Source: Hydnum rufescens UP504 (lineage: Eukaryota > Basidiomycota > Agaricomycetes > Cantharellales > Hydnaceae). From it: a stretch of 64,000 nt of DNA. Positions 46,265 through 59,149 of this stretch are shown here, piece by piece. Position numbers and translations under genes: made by a program. The stretch covers positions 1-64,000 of the forward strand of contig MU129091.1 in the NCBI GenBank assembly GCA_014904985.1. The letters run 5' to 3'. The notes below the pieces were generated by a model, which saw nothing but the letters and a program-made list of their open reading frames with translations, was not told the DNA's origin and did not search any database. Position 1 is the first letter of the stretch. Each line of letters begins with the position of its first letter.

Positions 46265-49043
46265 TCATGTCGGCGCGTGCATCAATGCAAGACACCCAGC
46301 CCACGTGATCTCTATGACATCGCGACCGATAGGCGATAGTTGCGTGGGGTCCCGCTCAAACGTGAATGGTGTCGTCGCTCCATGAACAAATCGAGCCTCG
46401 TTCCCGCACAGACCTAACCGATCCAGGCCCTCGGGAATATATTCCACATTCCCTGCCTGTGAGTCATGACACACCGCAATCACGGCGGAAAAGGGCTCTT
46501 CCCCACTCGTTGATCGTCTCGTGCGTTCGTAATCTGGATCCTCATCGGCCGCCGCTGTCGGATGCCTCAGGCCAGAACGTCGCAATTCATGGTGTGTGAG
46601 AATACGCGCCACAACGCGGAACGAACGAAGGGAAGACGAGCCCCCGGGACTAGAGACGGTTGCCGCTGACCCATTCCGTGCTCGCTTTTTCGATTGCGCA
46701 GCATGCCCAGAACGGAAAAATAATGAACGGAGATGGAGATGATGCAGGGATGGGGGTGGAGTCTTGACAAATGTAAAGGGGATATAGGTGACGAACAGCC
46801 AGCGGCGAGCCGACGGAGGGGGAAGTTCCTGCCCGCCATTGATGAACCCATTCTGTACTCGGAAATCCCACAAGGGAATCGCCATACACATCGTGTCATC
46901 GGATATGGTTTCCAAGATGTCATTCCGCGGTGGTAGTGATGACTCACGCTCACGCTCAGGCTCCTGTCGCCCTCGCTCTCGTCGCCCTCGCTCCTCGTTC
47001 GATACGGACATGGTGTGAGCGTGGGAGCCACTGTCGGCAGCATTGGACCGAGCCTGGGCGCGAGAGCTGGGGCGCGAGCTGCGGGAATCATCCATTGAAG
47101 GGCGGGATTTTGGCTTGTCGCGTTTAGACTTGGATAGGAAGACAGGGAAGAATGAGACAGTCTCGAAGGACGACTGGAGACCTCTGACCTTGCGATCATT
47201 TTCCTCTTTAAGATACCCCGGCGCCATCAACATCCAGGGCGGAGCATATGTGCCCTCTATAGCATGGCGTTGGGTAGGGTTTGAGGTGGAGGCCGTGGGA
47301 GGACTTGGCGGGCCCGCACCCAGAACCCGCTTGATCCTTCCTCCCAAGGTGTACCGACTACGGATCTGGTCCAAAAGTATGTCGCGAACTTCAGGTTCGA
47401 GAGTTGTGAACGCTGTAGCGTGATTATTAGAGGAGCGATCGCTGGGTTCGACCATCATCTGGAGATCAACGTAAGGTGGAATGTACCCAGGCGGAGGAAG
47501 GCGGAAATCGTCCAAATCTTCATCGGATCTAGAAAAGATCGTTTGGTCGGGAGGGGCAGAAGCTGTGGATACAAAACGTGAGGTAATTTCTTTATTGGAA
47601 AAGACTGACGGTCGTCGACGAGGGGGGTAGGGGGAATCTTTCTTTACGGTCACATGCAAATGTACTTTTTTGGGGGCGAGGAGCAGAGTGGAACGAGATG
47701 GGGATAGATGGGTCCAGTCACCCAGCATGAGTGAGTATGCAGGTGCCCGTGAATGTCTGTGGATGTGAACACGAACTTGACTAGATGAGGGAGATCGGGG
47801 CATTTCCATTAGCATCGGGACGGCCTGCTTGTCAGGCGGAATGCCTCGAATAACTAGGGGTTGTTTCGGGGGCGGGGGACGGTCGACAGGTGGTTCACCG
47901 CCCCTACTGAATATGAACCGAGGGTGCTGCATTTCCATATACCCATTGCATCCTGAATCGTGAGGGGAGGGGATTGTCGAGTGAAGGTCCACTCCCCGCG
48001 GCGATCGCTATATTCCTGATCATTTTGATCCACGAAACGCGCGAACGAGTCCTCCCACTCACGGGCGTCAGTACCAGTATCCAGGGACACGGACATGCGA
48101 CGGGTGGCAACAAAATGTTGATCATGGGGGAGAGATATGAGGCCATTAGAAGGACGACGCTCTCCAAAGATGAAATTAAGATCGAAAGCGGCGGTAGCAG
48201 AGGGACCAGGATCGGATGAAGGAAGATCAGGCAAAGGTTTGGGTGGTGCAGGAGATGAGGGCGGATTGAGATCGTCGAGAGGTTCTCTTGAAGAAGAAGA
48301 AAGCTGGCTTGGTGGAATATTTATGGGAAGACTGGGACGTCTGTTGCCATCGTCAATCGCACGTAATTTAGCACGATCAAGCTGCCGGGCAAGCTCTCCA
48401 TCGTCCGAATCTTGAGCGTCGTTGTCCTCTCCGGGAGGGTGTATTCGGGAGACAAAGGGAGCTCTGGGTGAGGGGGCCCTGTCGGATCTCGGTTTGTCGT
48501 CATGGATGGATTGTATTGAGCGTTTTTTACCGGTCAAGACGTAAGACTGAAGCTGATCTAGCAAGCGAGAATCGGCGGGTTGCTGGAAGGGGGGGTATGC
48601 GACACCCAGCGAAGGTGGAGGGACAGAGACATGAGATGATAGGCTCACGGCAGGGAGACTAGCACGCCGGGATGAATAATTTGGGTGCATTCGTGCAGGA
48701 GTAGATATGAGGCGTGTGTGAGAGCTGGAGATGATGGGTTTAATGTTGGGGAGAGGACCAAGGCGAGTATTGCAGCTTACGTTGAATACGAGGGCCCGGT
48801 GTTCATATTCGTGAGGATTCCGGAGGTCTCTTCGTTCCATGAAGGCCTTGGTTTCGAGTCCTCCAGTGCAGAGAGAGATTGTGAGTCGGCAAATACGTGT
48901 GCTGGGGTAATTTGTGGACCAAGGAGAGCCAAGGGAGGACGGGAGGAAGTCATAAGCAGGGAACCTACAGAGGCTCTGCGTGCAGTAATACTAGTGTTAG
49001 TGGGGGTGATAGATATAGAGGATCTGCGTCTACGAGATTCCAT
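46265..49043 (-). CDS. Large basidiomycete protein of unknown function, disordered with one ordered segment
   Basis: I do not recognise a named domain. The start is MESRRRRSSISITPT at 49,043. Exon 1 ends PSYST at a gtaagc donor (48,779) and splices to SHTRLISTPARMHPNYSSRR. A long Ser/Pro-rich part follows (about 48,700-48,030). A second junction at about 47,990-47,905, probably an 86-nt intron with donor gtggac, leads to RGGEPPVDRPPPPKQPLVIR and the ordered-looking HIHRHSRAPAYSLMLGDWTH and LLLAPKKVHLHVTVKK (about 47,700). Next come EPEVRDILLDQIRSRYTLGG (about 47,360), a basic Ser/Arg tail and a C-terminal PLWDFRVQNGFINGGQ, SARRWLFVTYIPF block. The ordered blocks suggest a conserved fungal protein. 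It is divergent from PP5, with 1.4 kb between. Confidence 0.65.
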
Positions 49044-50414
49044 TCGTAGCTTGAAATGGGGATCAACGGTAAGAGTGCACACTGGATGCGTCCTTCATGA
49101 GGAAGGAGGCTGGAGGTTGAGGCCTTTGTCTTTGTATTGGGGCTACTGGGTTACCAGGTCGGAAACAAATCTAAGCTACCGCCTTTGTTCTAATCTGACC
49201 ATCCATTTTTGGAAATCAAGATCGCCAACCACTAACCGCCGAATTCATTTCGGATGCAGAGGGATTTGTCCCTCTTTACGGTAGTCCTACTCTACAGCGG
49301 ATAGAGTGCGGCGCTAGAGATTTTCCGCAGACGTCACCTCGCCTTAGGGCTAACGCGCCAGCAGCAGGGACCAGCAAGGACCAGCAATGACCAGCCTGGA
49401 CCAGAGGGGACCAGCAGGACCCGCAGGAACCAGGCCCAGGGTGAGCGGCTTTGACCGGCCACATGGCCTCTGCTCTGTGGGTGAATGCCGTTCCGGCTGC
49501 GGACTAAAAGCGGGATAATAACTCCATTCCCTATCCTGATTGTCTTGATTTTGCGGATGCAGAGCGGCCATTCTTTGCTGCACCCGCGGTGTCTCTAGCT
49601 CTTCGTAGGTCTTCGTAGCTAGCTACCTAGCTGGAAGCTAGTCCCTTCCCCTTGAACATTGTTCACTACCTCCTTATCGATGTGAATGATTAATTGCCCT
49701 TTGTCTCTTCTTGGATGACCCTTTGGGCGTCGCCTACACGGCAATTCAATTGATCCTCCTAGCGCCGTGAGGGATATTCCCTTCACGTGACCTGTAAACA
49801 CCTGTCCGTTTCAGCCTGGAACGGTGGTGGACAGGCCAGGGTGCACCGAATTACTGGAGTTGCGCATTTTATTATTTCGTGGCCCTTGTCCCTTGTCTTG
49901 ATTTGCGTAGCAACAACTTGCCCCACCGTAATCGCCACCCAAATACACATAAAGGCAGCACCCATTGGCCTAACAAACCACCGACGTCCTCATGCCCCGG
50001 AGAACAACAAACTGAATTTCTTGTTCTGGTCTAGATTCAAGGCCCCTAGCCGGCTGGAGGTTTATTTACATGTCGTCCGAGTGCATAGCAGTGTCAGCAC
50101 TGTCTCCTTGTGCCTCTCATGCAATAAATTTGCCATACTCACCCCTTTAGTAGGTTTGTGTAAAGGAATCCCCATGCGGTAAAGGCAGTGTTGATACCTG
50201 TACCGAATTGACGATGGCATCGCACAACCCACCATTTAACTTGGACCTCCCTAAAGCCGCAGAGGATTCCGAAGTAATCTATAAGATATCGCACCTGAGT
50301 AGTCTTACAGTAATAGGGTATTCTCGCCCCAATTCTTCGTTGGATAAGCGCCAGCCCCGAGAAGCGTTTCTCGGGACTTTCCGGGAATGGAATTTCTGCG
50401 GGCGACACAACACG
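49044..50414. other. Divergent intergenic region with a short GACCAGCA minisatellite
   Basis: This separates the minus-strand unknown gene from the PP5 gene and should hold both promoters. Positions 49,365-49,435 carry an irregular array of GGGACCAGCA-type units (about 10 bp, six or seven copies). No coding motif was recognised in the remaining frames. Confidence 0.6.
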
Positions 50415-52842
50415 ATGTCGGATGCTACGCTGAGTGAGGATGGCAGGCCACAATCGGACTCTCCAACCTCCCCTCAACCCTCTGCTCTCAATGGCCCCGC
50501 CCTAAAACCTTTACATGAGATTACAGATGACGATAGAGCAAAGGCAGCATCGATAAAAGCAGATGCCAACAAAGCGTTTCAGAGTCAGTCCTCACCTCAG
50601 TATCCACCACTTTGGGACGTGCATGAGCTCTAATTTCAATATACAGATAATGAGTTTTCTCTCGCTACCCAGCTGTACTCGGCCGCAGTAGAACATAATC
50701 CAGCCGATTCGACGATATTCTGCAATCGTATGCTTCCCCATCACCCTTTATAATATCAAAGATCTTTTATTCACAGATCGCATCTATAGGTGCCTATGCA
50801 AGAATGAAAATGGAGGAGCTTGGGTACGCCATCGAAGATGCCAGTACGCTTCCACATCGCCCATAGATAATTCATCAAAAATAAAATTTCCCGCCCTCTA
50901 GCCACAGCCATCACTCTCGATCCCCGATACGTCAAGGCCTATTACCGGCGGGCACTCTGCCAGCTCTCTCTCCTCAAGCCACAACTCGCGATCCCAGACT
51001 TGAAAAAATGTCTCGCTCTCGATCCAGCTAACAGATTGGCCAAAATGCAGCTAGACGCTACCACCAAGCTCTTGAGAAGAATGCAGTTTGAGGCTGTCCG
51101 TACCACTTCCAACTCTAGTGCGTTTTTCCTACTTCACACCTTTACTCCTTCAGGCAATTACAGTCGAAGAGAAATCGGCAATCGAACGGTGTCTTGAGAT
51201 TATCCAGAAAGGCGAGTGCGACCTGGTCGATCAGAATTTCACTGGACCTATCCTCCCAATTATTGTCCCTCCCTCAAATGAGAATCCCCAGCCGACATAC
51301 GGCATCACGAAGGAGTTTATTGACCAGATGCTAGAGTGGTTCAAATCGGGGAAGACTCTTCCGAAGCGCTACGTTTGGGAAATAGTACTAGGATGCAATG
51401 CAGCGCTTTCCAAAGAGCAGTCCCTAACAGACATTGTACTCGAAAAAGGTGTCACGTGCGATGTAATTGGAGATACCCATGGTAGGAATTCCATGGCCGC
51501 CCTCCAGATCCATTTATATAAACCACGTTCAATCGCTCCGACAGGTCAATTCTATGATCTTCTCCATTTATTATCATTGACAGGCGCGCCAAGCGAAACA
51601 CACTGTCTCTTGTTCAATGGAGACTTCGTAGACCGTGGGTCATGGTCCGTAGAGGTAGTCTTGACGCTGTTCGCATACAAATGTAAGTTTATCCCTTTCT
51701 TTATTGTCTACATGCCCAATTTTGCTTCTTTTTTGGCGGCCAGGGCTGTATCCACGCCGGGTCGGTCTGAACCGCGGCAATCATGAATCGAAAGACATGA
51801 ACAAAGTGTATGGATTCGAGGGTGAGGTCAGACACAAGCATGGCGAGCAGACTTACAAAGTAGGTCGTTATATTTCCTCGTGGGCTGTAATAGTCGGCTA
51901 ACCGAGTATTCAACAGCTCTTCGCTGACGTCTTCACCTCCTGTATGTCTCCCTTCCTCCTTGTCCTTACTCTTTCCCGAGTCTCGTCCAACACCCTTTGT
52001 CAGTGCCATTGGCCACCATGGTCTTGCCATCCCTTTCCCCCACTAGCCCGAAGCCGGGGGCTCGGCGATCCATTTTATCCCCCGAGGGACGCAAGCGATA
52101 CTTTGTCGTGCATGGTGGGCTGTTTTCCCGCGACGGGGTCACGCTAGATGAGATCCGCAAGATCGAGCGATTCGGGCGGCAGCCTAACGAGGGGCTCATG
52201 TGTGCGTCGCCGATACTTTCCCTTCTTCGCCTTTGTGATCGGGCCGCTGTTTGACGCTAATTTCTCCGAACTATAGGCGAGGTCTGTGACTTTTAGTCCT
52301 TTCAGGAAGCGAACAAGTGAAGTGAAGAGGTGTTCTGATCTAGCTACTATGGACTGATCCCCGAGAAGCTAATGGCCGTCGGCCATCAAAGAGAGTACGC
52401 CGTTTCTCGAGACGGATTGTTACTCATATCATGCGCACTGAGACGTACCCTTTCTGTAACAGGGCGTCAGTATCGAGTTCGGCCCTGATGTAACGCGAGC
52501 TTGGTGTGAGCTTAACGGAGTGACTGGTGTCATCCGCAGCCATGAAGTCCGCCAGGGAGGGTATGCCATCGAGCACGACGGCCTGTGTACAACGGTGTTC
52601 AGTGCGCCCAACTACGTTGATCAGGGGCAGAACCTCGGTGCCTATGTAAGCAGTCTTCAATCGTCTAGCCCCCTTTTTAACAGGACAATTCCTAAAGTTG
52701 ACGCCCCCGCCCCCTCTGCTTTTGCTCTTTTATCCTCTAGGTACGGGTGCAAGCAACAGGAGACCTGTCATATCATACGTTCGGAGCGAGTCCACATCCC
52801 CCATTGAAGCCTATGGCATACAGTAGCATGTTAATGGCTTGA
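50415..52842 (+). CDS. PPT1: Serine/threonine protein phosphatase 5 (TPR + PP2A-like catalytic domain)
   Basis: A phosphatase that binds Hsp90 through N-terminal TPR repeats. The TPR part is spread over short exons: [48 protein letters not shown] and [20 protein letters not shown] (50,500-51,010). The catalytic domain has CDVIGDTHG (about 51,470), [14 protein letters not shown] (about 51,620), [19 protein letters not shown] (about 51,775), [12 protein letters not shown] (about 52,110), [15 protein letters not shown] (about 52,540) and [15 protein letters not shown] (about 52,605). These include the metal-binding GDxHG, GDxxDRG and GNHE signatures. The end is [20 protein letters not shown] Ser/Pro insert of about 20 residues ([14 protein letters not shown], about 52,035) sits before the HGGLFS motif. 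Frames join at ordinary gt-ag introns; the gene looks intact. Confidence 0.92.
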
Positions 52843-52974
52843 GTTCCCGGATCACCTTGACATCGAATACCCTCCATGCTTGTATATCTTAGCATTTAAT
52901 TGACTCTGCTGACAAGATGGGGAAACGAGTAGTCACTCAGTGAGTCACGTGCCTAATCTATCTGCCCGCGCGCG

Positions 52975-54589
52975 ATGTCCAAGACCAAAGGGACAGAAGA
53001 CAAGGGGATCAAGGAGTACAGATATGCCCAAGAAATCGCCCAGATGGTAAACTTTTGAGAGCTCCCTTTTGTTACTATCCTCGCGACCTGCGAATAATAA
53101 TGAAAAAATGCCAGATGTTCGTTTTTGGCGAAGTTCAAGATCCCAATTCGAATGCCGTCAATCTCGTAGAAGACATCGTGCGCGGTCAGATTCTAGAGAT
53201 CGTGCGTATTGTTGTTTTGTTTCGGCGTTTCCTTTTCTGAGCGTGTCTCGGTCTTCCCAATATCCTATCCTCCTTCTCACCAAAGGTCATCCAAGCACGA
53301 CAGTTGTCTGCGAAGCGGGGTGCACGGCACGTCACGCCCGAGGACCTCATATTCATCATCCGTGACGACAGAGCAAAGGTCAACAGACTGCGCACGTACA
53401 TGAGCTGGAAAGATGTGCGGAAGAACGCCAAGGAGCCCGGGGGGGATGGAAAGGGCGATGTCGATGAAGCATTGGAAGATGGCGCGGACGGTACGTCGAG
53501 GATCTCACAGGCCCCCTGACGCCCTGTCGTCCACACACGCACATGCACAAGAAGGATTCGCTCATTGGATTTCTTTTCTTTTCTTTCTTTTTTCGTGAAA
53601 TACTAGAGCAGAATGCTTCGAAGCCGAAGAAGCGGATCGTGAAGCTCTCATGGGAGATCACGACGATATACTCTGAGATACTCAAGACGATCGCTTCCAA
53701 TAATCCCGGGCGGCACAGCGGACATTCTGACGACGAGGATGAAGACGAAATGGAGGCACATGAAGATAGTGTCAAACGATTACGGGTAATGATCGGGCCA
53801 ATTTCTTTCATTTGCAAAGAATTAAACACACCATGATGATGAACTCCCCTCCTCCCCCAAATCCACAGGATGCGGATGAAGCAACACGCCACATGACAAA
53901 GGAAGAATATATGCACTACTCAGAGTGTCGACAAGCCTCATTCACATACCGCAAAGGTACGTCCACACCTCCCCTCCCCTCCATCCCAGCAACCCAATCC
54001 ATTCCCTTCCCTACAACAACAAACCTCACCAAAAACACCCCGTTTTTCACCGTATCTACCATAGCCAAACGATTCAAAGAATACCTCAACCTACCCTCCC
54101 AGCTCGAGCTCCGCTCAGACGACACGATCGACATCCTCGGCTTTCTCGCATTCGAGATCGTCCGCGCGCTCACCATCAGCGCTCTCGAGGTAAAACGTTC
54201 CCTCGAAGAAGCCGCATTCACCAACGTCCTCGCCGCCGCACCCTCCTCCCCCGAGCAGACCAAGAAGCGAAAGTTGCTCCCTGGCGCCACCACCACCACC
54301 ACCGCGCGCCGGTGCCGGCGCAGTCGCCTCGGGTACCTCGCCTCCGCTGCGCGCTACGAAGCGTCTGCGCGGAGAGGACGGCGCGGACGAGGACGAGGCG
54401 CCCTGGGGCGGCGCGCAGACCCCCGCTAGCACCCTCTTCCTCCATCCTCCAGAAGCGCGCACGCCTCTCACCCCACAACATATTCAAGACGCTTTCACGC
54501 GCATGCAGAAAGATCATAGCCATGCCAAAGGTGCGGGCATGCGGAATTGGAGAGGCGGCTTGGTGAGGACCAGGATCAGTCTCATTTGA
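52975..54589 (+). CDS. SPT3: SPT3, SAGA histone-fold subunit
   Basis: A TAF13/TAF11-like histone-fold protein that helps SAGA deliver TBP to promoters. The start MSKTKGTEDKGIKEYRYAQE at 52,975 is followed by an intron, then MFVFGEVQDPNSNAVNLVED, IVRGQILEI, VIQARQLSAKRGARHVTPED, LIFIIRDDRAKVNRLRTY and MSWKDVRKNAK. The second half has KKRIVKLSWEITTIYSEILK, TKEEYMHYSECRQASFTYRK, AKRFKEYLNLPSQLELR and DILGFLAFEIVRALTISALE, and ends TPLTPQHIQDAFTRMQKDHS then GLVRTRISLI. This is the usual length and domain order. One problem: between about 54,255 and 54,310 the frame of TKKRKLLPGA does not run into the frame of the last part; a one-base difference near an ACC repeat or an unseen intron must lie there. 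Confidence 0.9.
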
Positions 54590-55020
54590 TTGTACATATA
54601 CAGTACTCGCCTTGTTGTATTTAGCCTGTTTTAATGTTGTATCTCCATTACTCCAATTTACTTGTAATTCTCGTCGGCACTATTAGTACATGAGCGAGTG
54701 GTCTATGTTAAAGCATGCAGTGCTATAGTTAATGGGAATATGAAGTTGCAGGCAGCGTCCATATGTTGTGAGCATGAAATGTACAGAATCTGCATCACGG
54801 CTCTCAGCCGTACAGCAGGCGAAGTTGGCAATGCCAGATCGGCAGAGGCGACGGACACAATACGAGTCCAAGGGAGATCAATCAGAGTCGGGAACGGAAC
54901 GGACACACGTAACTTATAAGCCTGCAAAAGGACCGCCCTAGGCGCCTCACCATTACCTGTAGGCAGCGCGACGCGGTATATGAAATAGACCTCCGCCGCC
55001 ACGGAATCCGCATCAGACCG
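54590..55020. other. Convergent intergenic region
   Basis: The 3' ends of SPT3 (plus) and the DUF2235 gene (minus) face each other here. Shared UTRs and termination signals are expected; no gene or repeat recognised. Confidence 0.55.
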
Positions 55021-57608
55021 TCATGGATCATCTGTTAGATCTTCCCAAACTTTATCCATCGCGCTCTCTTGAAAGCGCATATCAACCACCTCGTTCGGGT
55101 CCTCGGTCAACTCCGGGATCATCATACTAACGCGCTTGTTCAACGAAGCAGCCTTCCTCGCCGCCCTCTTGAGGGACTCGAGGGCCTTTTCCATACTCCT
55201 TGCCTCCTTGTTCGCCTGCAGCGTATCTTCCCTCGACGGGATAACCCAAGGATCGTACGACCACCCCTGTTTCATCTCATCCTCGAGTGGCAGCAAGTGT
55301 TTCTCGAGCATGTCCGGATGTTCGCGCAGCACGGCCCGTACGATGGGGTTCACGACGACCTGCTCGAGCGCAGAAGAATGGATCTTCTCGTTTGTCTCAT
55401 GCTTCTTTTCGATACGCCGTTCGATCTTGCCTGCCAGAGTGAAAACGCCGGTAAGGGAGTAGTGGTGAATTTGCTTCCCCCATGGTTGGACGGGTTTCAA
55501 CAGTGATTTGATATACTTGGTGTCGATCGCAAGCACATCCTCGACATTTGCCTGTGACAAAGAAAATGAACATCGGCATGAGAAGCGTTCAGTTGCAAGG
55601 GGAGTCTACACAGGGCGTTCTACGCACTATCATCCAGATAAGAGTCAGATCGGACAAATCATGATCTTGAAAGCCGCCTCCAACATCCGAGTGGGATCCT
55701 GCAATCTGTCAGATATCACATCTCCACGAGAAACACGAACACAAGTACCTGCGAACCAACACTACAATACCAGGGAATCAGGGAATCAGAGACTGGTCAC
55801 GCAATCAAGAAAATACTGCAAACACACCTGACGAAGAATTTGACCCATCTCCTTCCCTCTATTTGTCTGGTGGAATTTTGTAACATCCTGTACGTACCCT
55901 TCAGCATCGGGATTCACACGGTCTCGCGAGGGACACGAGCCACTTACGAAATCTTCACGTTGCTCGTCTAAGGAAATCGCATGGTATGCGCGCTCGATAT
56001 GTTCTCCGAGGATTTTATCAGGGAAGTTGAAAAGTGTCTTTGCCTTGTTGCTCAAGTTAATCTTGTGAGGAAGGCCCAATGCTCCAACGGTGTCGAAGAC
56101 CCCGACGACTCTGCACAAAATATCATTTGACGGTTCATCAAAATGAAAGTAATATCAAGGGAAGATACCGAGATGGCACGTACTTGATGGAGAAATCGCG
56201 ATCTTCAACTTGGCGTCGCCCTTCCGAGTTTGAATTCTGCAGTGGTGCTAGAATTGCTTCGTATTCAGCTCTCTCTGTATATAAAGTGGGCGGGACATTG
56301 CATCAGAAGACGATAGAAATACCAAGACGAACGGGACGAACTAATCGGATCCTGGGTCCTGCCACGCCTCTGGAAAGCAATGAAAATGTCCGCAAAATTG
56401 TCCATTTCGGAACGATTAAGCACGCCTAGCTCGCCCTAGAAATGATAACTAGTGAGAGACTAGCTGAAAAGATATTCAAAGTCGAACATACGATGAGCGT
56501 GGCTACCATCCGAGCAGTATATGCCCCCTGAAATAAAATACTCATTATTCCAAATTCCGAAGATGAATTGTCGAACTGCCACGAACTCGCGAAAACCCGA
56601 ACAAGAAAATTTCGTCTGGCATAGTTTGGTCAGAATGTCGCTCAAAAACCCGAGACGTTGTGCTTAGACTTTACCTCCTGCATGGTAGTTTCTGACAAGT
56701 TAACGTATCAGCAAGGTGTTTATCAGTACTGCATAAATATGCTCACTGTGCAATGAAGGCGTAAGCTTCCTGGACTTTCTCAGCTGAGGAACATAAAAAT
56801 GTTAGGAACACAAAAAAAGGGTTCCAATTTATCCCCAGCGACTTGCCTAGATGTGCACCGAAGGCTCCTAAAATCCAAGAGAGGCCCGTGAACTTGGGGC
56901 CTTGGAAACAATCGAGAGTTCTTACCATCTATGAGACGGGTGTAGATGTTGTCTTCACTTCCGAGTCCCGACTGATAGAAAACAATTTGTGGAATCGGTT
57001 GAGTGTGGCTAGAATTGGAGGCAAACATAAATAGATGAACCCAAAGTCTATGAGAACAACTGACTGTCGCGAGTCTTGATGCCTGATGCAGCGAGCTGGA
57101 AACGAGATGAAGCAAGGTCGACTATCCACAAATTCACGACTTACACAATTTCAAAATATTAGAATACTTCCACCTATGGCGTTGTACAATGCCATCTTGC
57201 CAGGTTCTGGACATTGTTTCCGTCAGTTGGGGGAACATGGATTAATCGCTCGTGCTACACACCCATCGCAGCAGATAATGATTCGTTTATGGACCCTTGG
57301 GACGACGGAAGCGACATTGGAAGGGATTGGACTAGTTGAGCTCCTTCCGGATCTCCTGGAAGGCAAATCGGGATGGGGAGACTTGCCAGGACTCGCGGGT
57401 GGAGAGTGCAGTCTATGGGGGTCTATTTCGTAAGGCTCTAGGTCGTCTGAGGAATGTCGAACGGCCGATGGACCCCGTATATCTTCGGGAGAGGCGCGAA
57501 TTGTGTTGATTTCGGGTTCTGTCTCCGTGCTGTTGCGTGGTGGAGTGGAAGGTGCGCTCCGAATTGATTGAGAAGTAGAGGCCTCCTTTGGATGTCGTCG
57601 ACCACGCA
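55021..57608 (-). CDS. DUF2235 / Tle1-like alpha/beta hydrolase
   Basis: A fungal protein of the T6SS Tle1-like phospholipase fold. The start used is the ATG at 57,608 (MRGRRHPKEAST), after which comes a Ser/Pro-rich leader. The domain begins HKRIIICCDG (about 57,285), then IPQIVFYQSGLGSEDNIYTR (about 57,000), AEKVQEAYAFIAQ (about 56,770), and the nucleophile elbow DEIFLFGFSR joined by an intron to GAYTARMVA (GFSRG, about 56,610-56,510). Later segments are GELGVLNRSEMDNFADIFI (about 56,430), VVGVFDTVGALGLPHKINLS (about 56,100), AYHAISLDEQRED and a C-terminal helical part ending FQESAMDKVWEDLTDDP. Introns are short and frequent. The GxSxG serine supports esterase or lipase chemistry; the substrate is unknown. 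An upstream first exon cannot be excluded. Confidence 0.82.
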
Positions 57609-59149
57609 TAGTCAAGTGCTTGATCAGTGATGATGCGAACCCGGCAGATTTCTCTTTAGCAATGATAGTTGAAGAGGTGGGCACTCTGGTGTGTGACGTG
57701 TCTTTATCCGTGTCAAAACTGTGCTTCCGTGTGTTGTCTTTGTAAGTGTCATCTTGGGGTTTTTATGTGTTGGCAGCCGGGATCCCTATGGATTATATAT
57801 CGCGATTCTTAGAAGTGCCCTGATGGCCAGGCATTCCCAATTTCAGTACGTTTCAACTCCAGAGAAGCAAGATTTTCAAAAAGCCACCTGGAACCAAGGC
57901 GGATTCACCGAAAGGCGCCCGAGGAAGGGATTCGTGGGGAAAGTAAACGCCCGAAGATCAAGTTCAAGATATATATGCATCTCCATCATAGGGGTGATCA
58001 ATTTGCTTCCGCGCAAACTCGGGATGGAACAAAAATTGATCCAGCTTATTTTAACTCTATGATGATGGCGGATGTCTCGCTAATCTCAAACTAGTGGCTA
58101 TGTGTCTAAAAGCTTTCTTGGACACTGCCATGGCCTCTGCGTCACCGAAAGAGCCAACACAGAGGAGGCAATCCAATGATTCTCCGATCTCATCAGGCGA
58201 ATACCCTGATTTGTGGCACAGTACTAGGCGTCTATCTATGCATGACTCGGGCTCTTACCAACCGCCACTGACAGAAGCGGCCGCGCATGCCCAATAGGCT
58301 ATGCCTGGCACCTGCACCTGCCGCATACGTGTGCTGACGATGATGCTGTCGTAATCCTTTGAATGTCGACCTGAAAATCGGCTCTCGAAAATATGACTCC
58401 ACATTGTGATCGCCTTTGTTCGGCTTGAAACCACTGGGCCGACTTCAAGGCCAGCAGTCAGCATAAGTGGAGTCTCGATTACCTGACCTCAACTGTATCC
58501 TTTTTTTTTACTAGAAGGGACTGTGTAGGTGTTTGATGAGAATGACTCCTTTGACTATTACTCATCATATTACGTAACTGGCCGCACTAGTGGAGGTGCG
58601 CAGACTACGACTTCCGCGACTCCGGCGTATCTCACAGACGAATCAAAATAATCCACGAGTCGTCGGCATTGGCGATTACATCGTGACTCCCCCTAACGAT
58701 CATCAGCGCGCGCGAGCCCGCGCGTCTTCCCGCAGCTCACACTCGATTCGCGAGGTTCCGCTGTTCGCTGGCCCCTTGGCCACCCCTAATTCCAATTTTG
58801 TCACTCTGTCTTGGTCTAGTTACGAGTCGCAAATTATTTTCGTCCAGTTTACACGGTACATCATATATTTGACGCCCAAAGAATATCGCTATGACACTGG
58901 ATCGCACGCATGTACAAACAGCCGTCCATCGTGCGAACTCTGTGAATCCCGGCAATCTTGAAAACAGGACGTTCGATTTAGGAGTCCAAGAACTCTGTCC
59001 TTCCGTTACCTGCATTGTCCTCGACCAGCCCAGCCCAGATGAATCGAGGACAAATATTGCCACAGGCGATGTGCTCAAGGCAACGGCGACATTTCACTTC
59101 AGGAGGACCGCAACTGTGCCCATGAACTGAGAGGGGTTGAATCTCAATA
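57609..59149. other. Intergenic, no gene recognised
   Basis: Short frames at 57,721-58,062, 58,094-58,297 and 58,590-58,961 show no known motif or convincing splice-joined continuation. One (about 58,125-58,297, TAMASASPKEPTQRRQSNDS) has a coding-like Ser/Pro composition and could be a small unknown exon. Confidence 0.45.
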
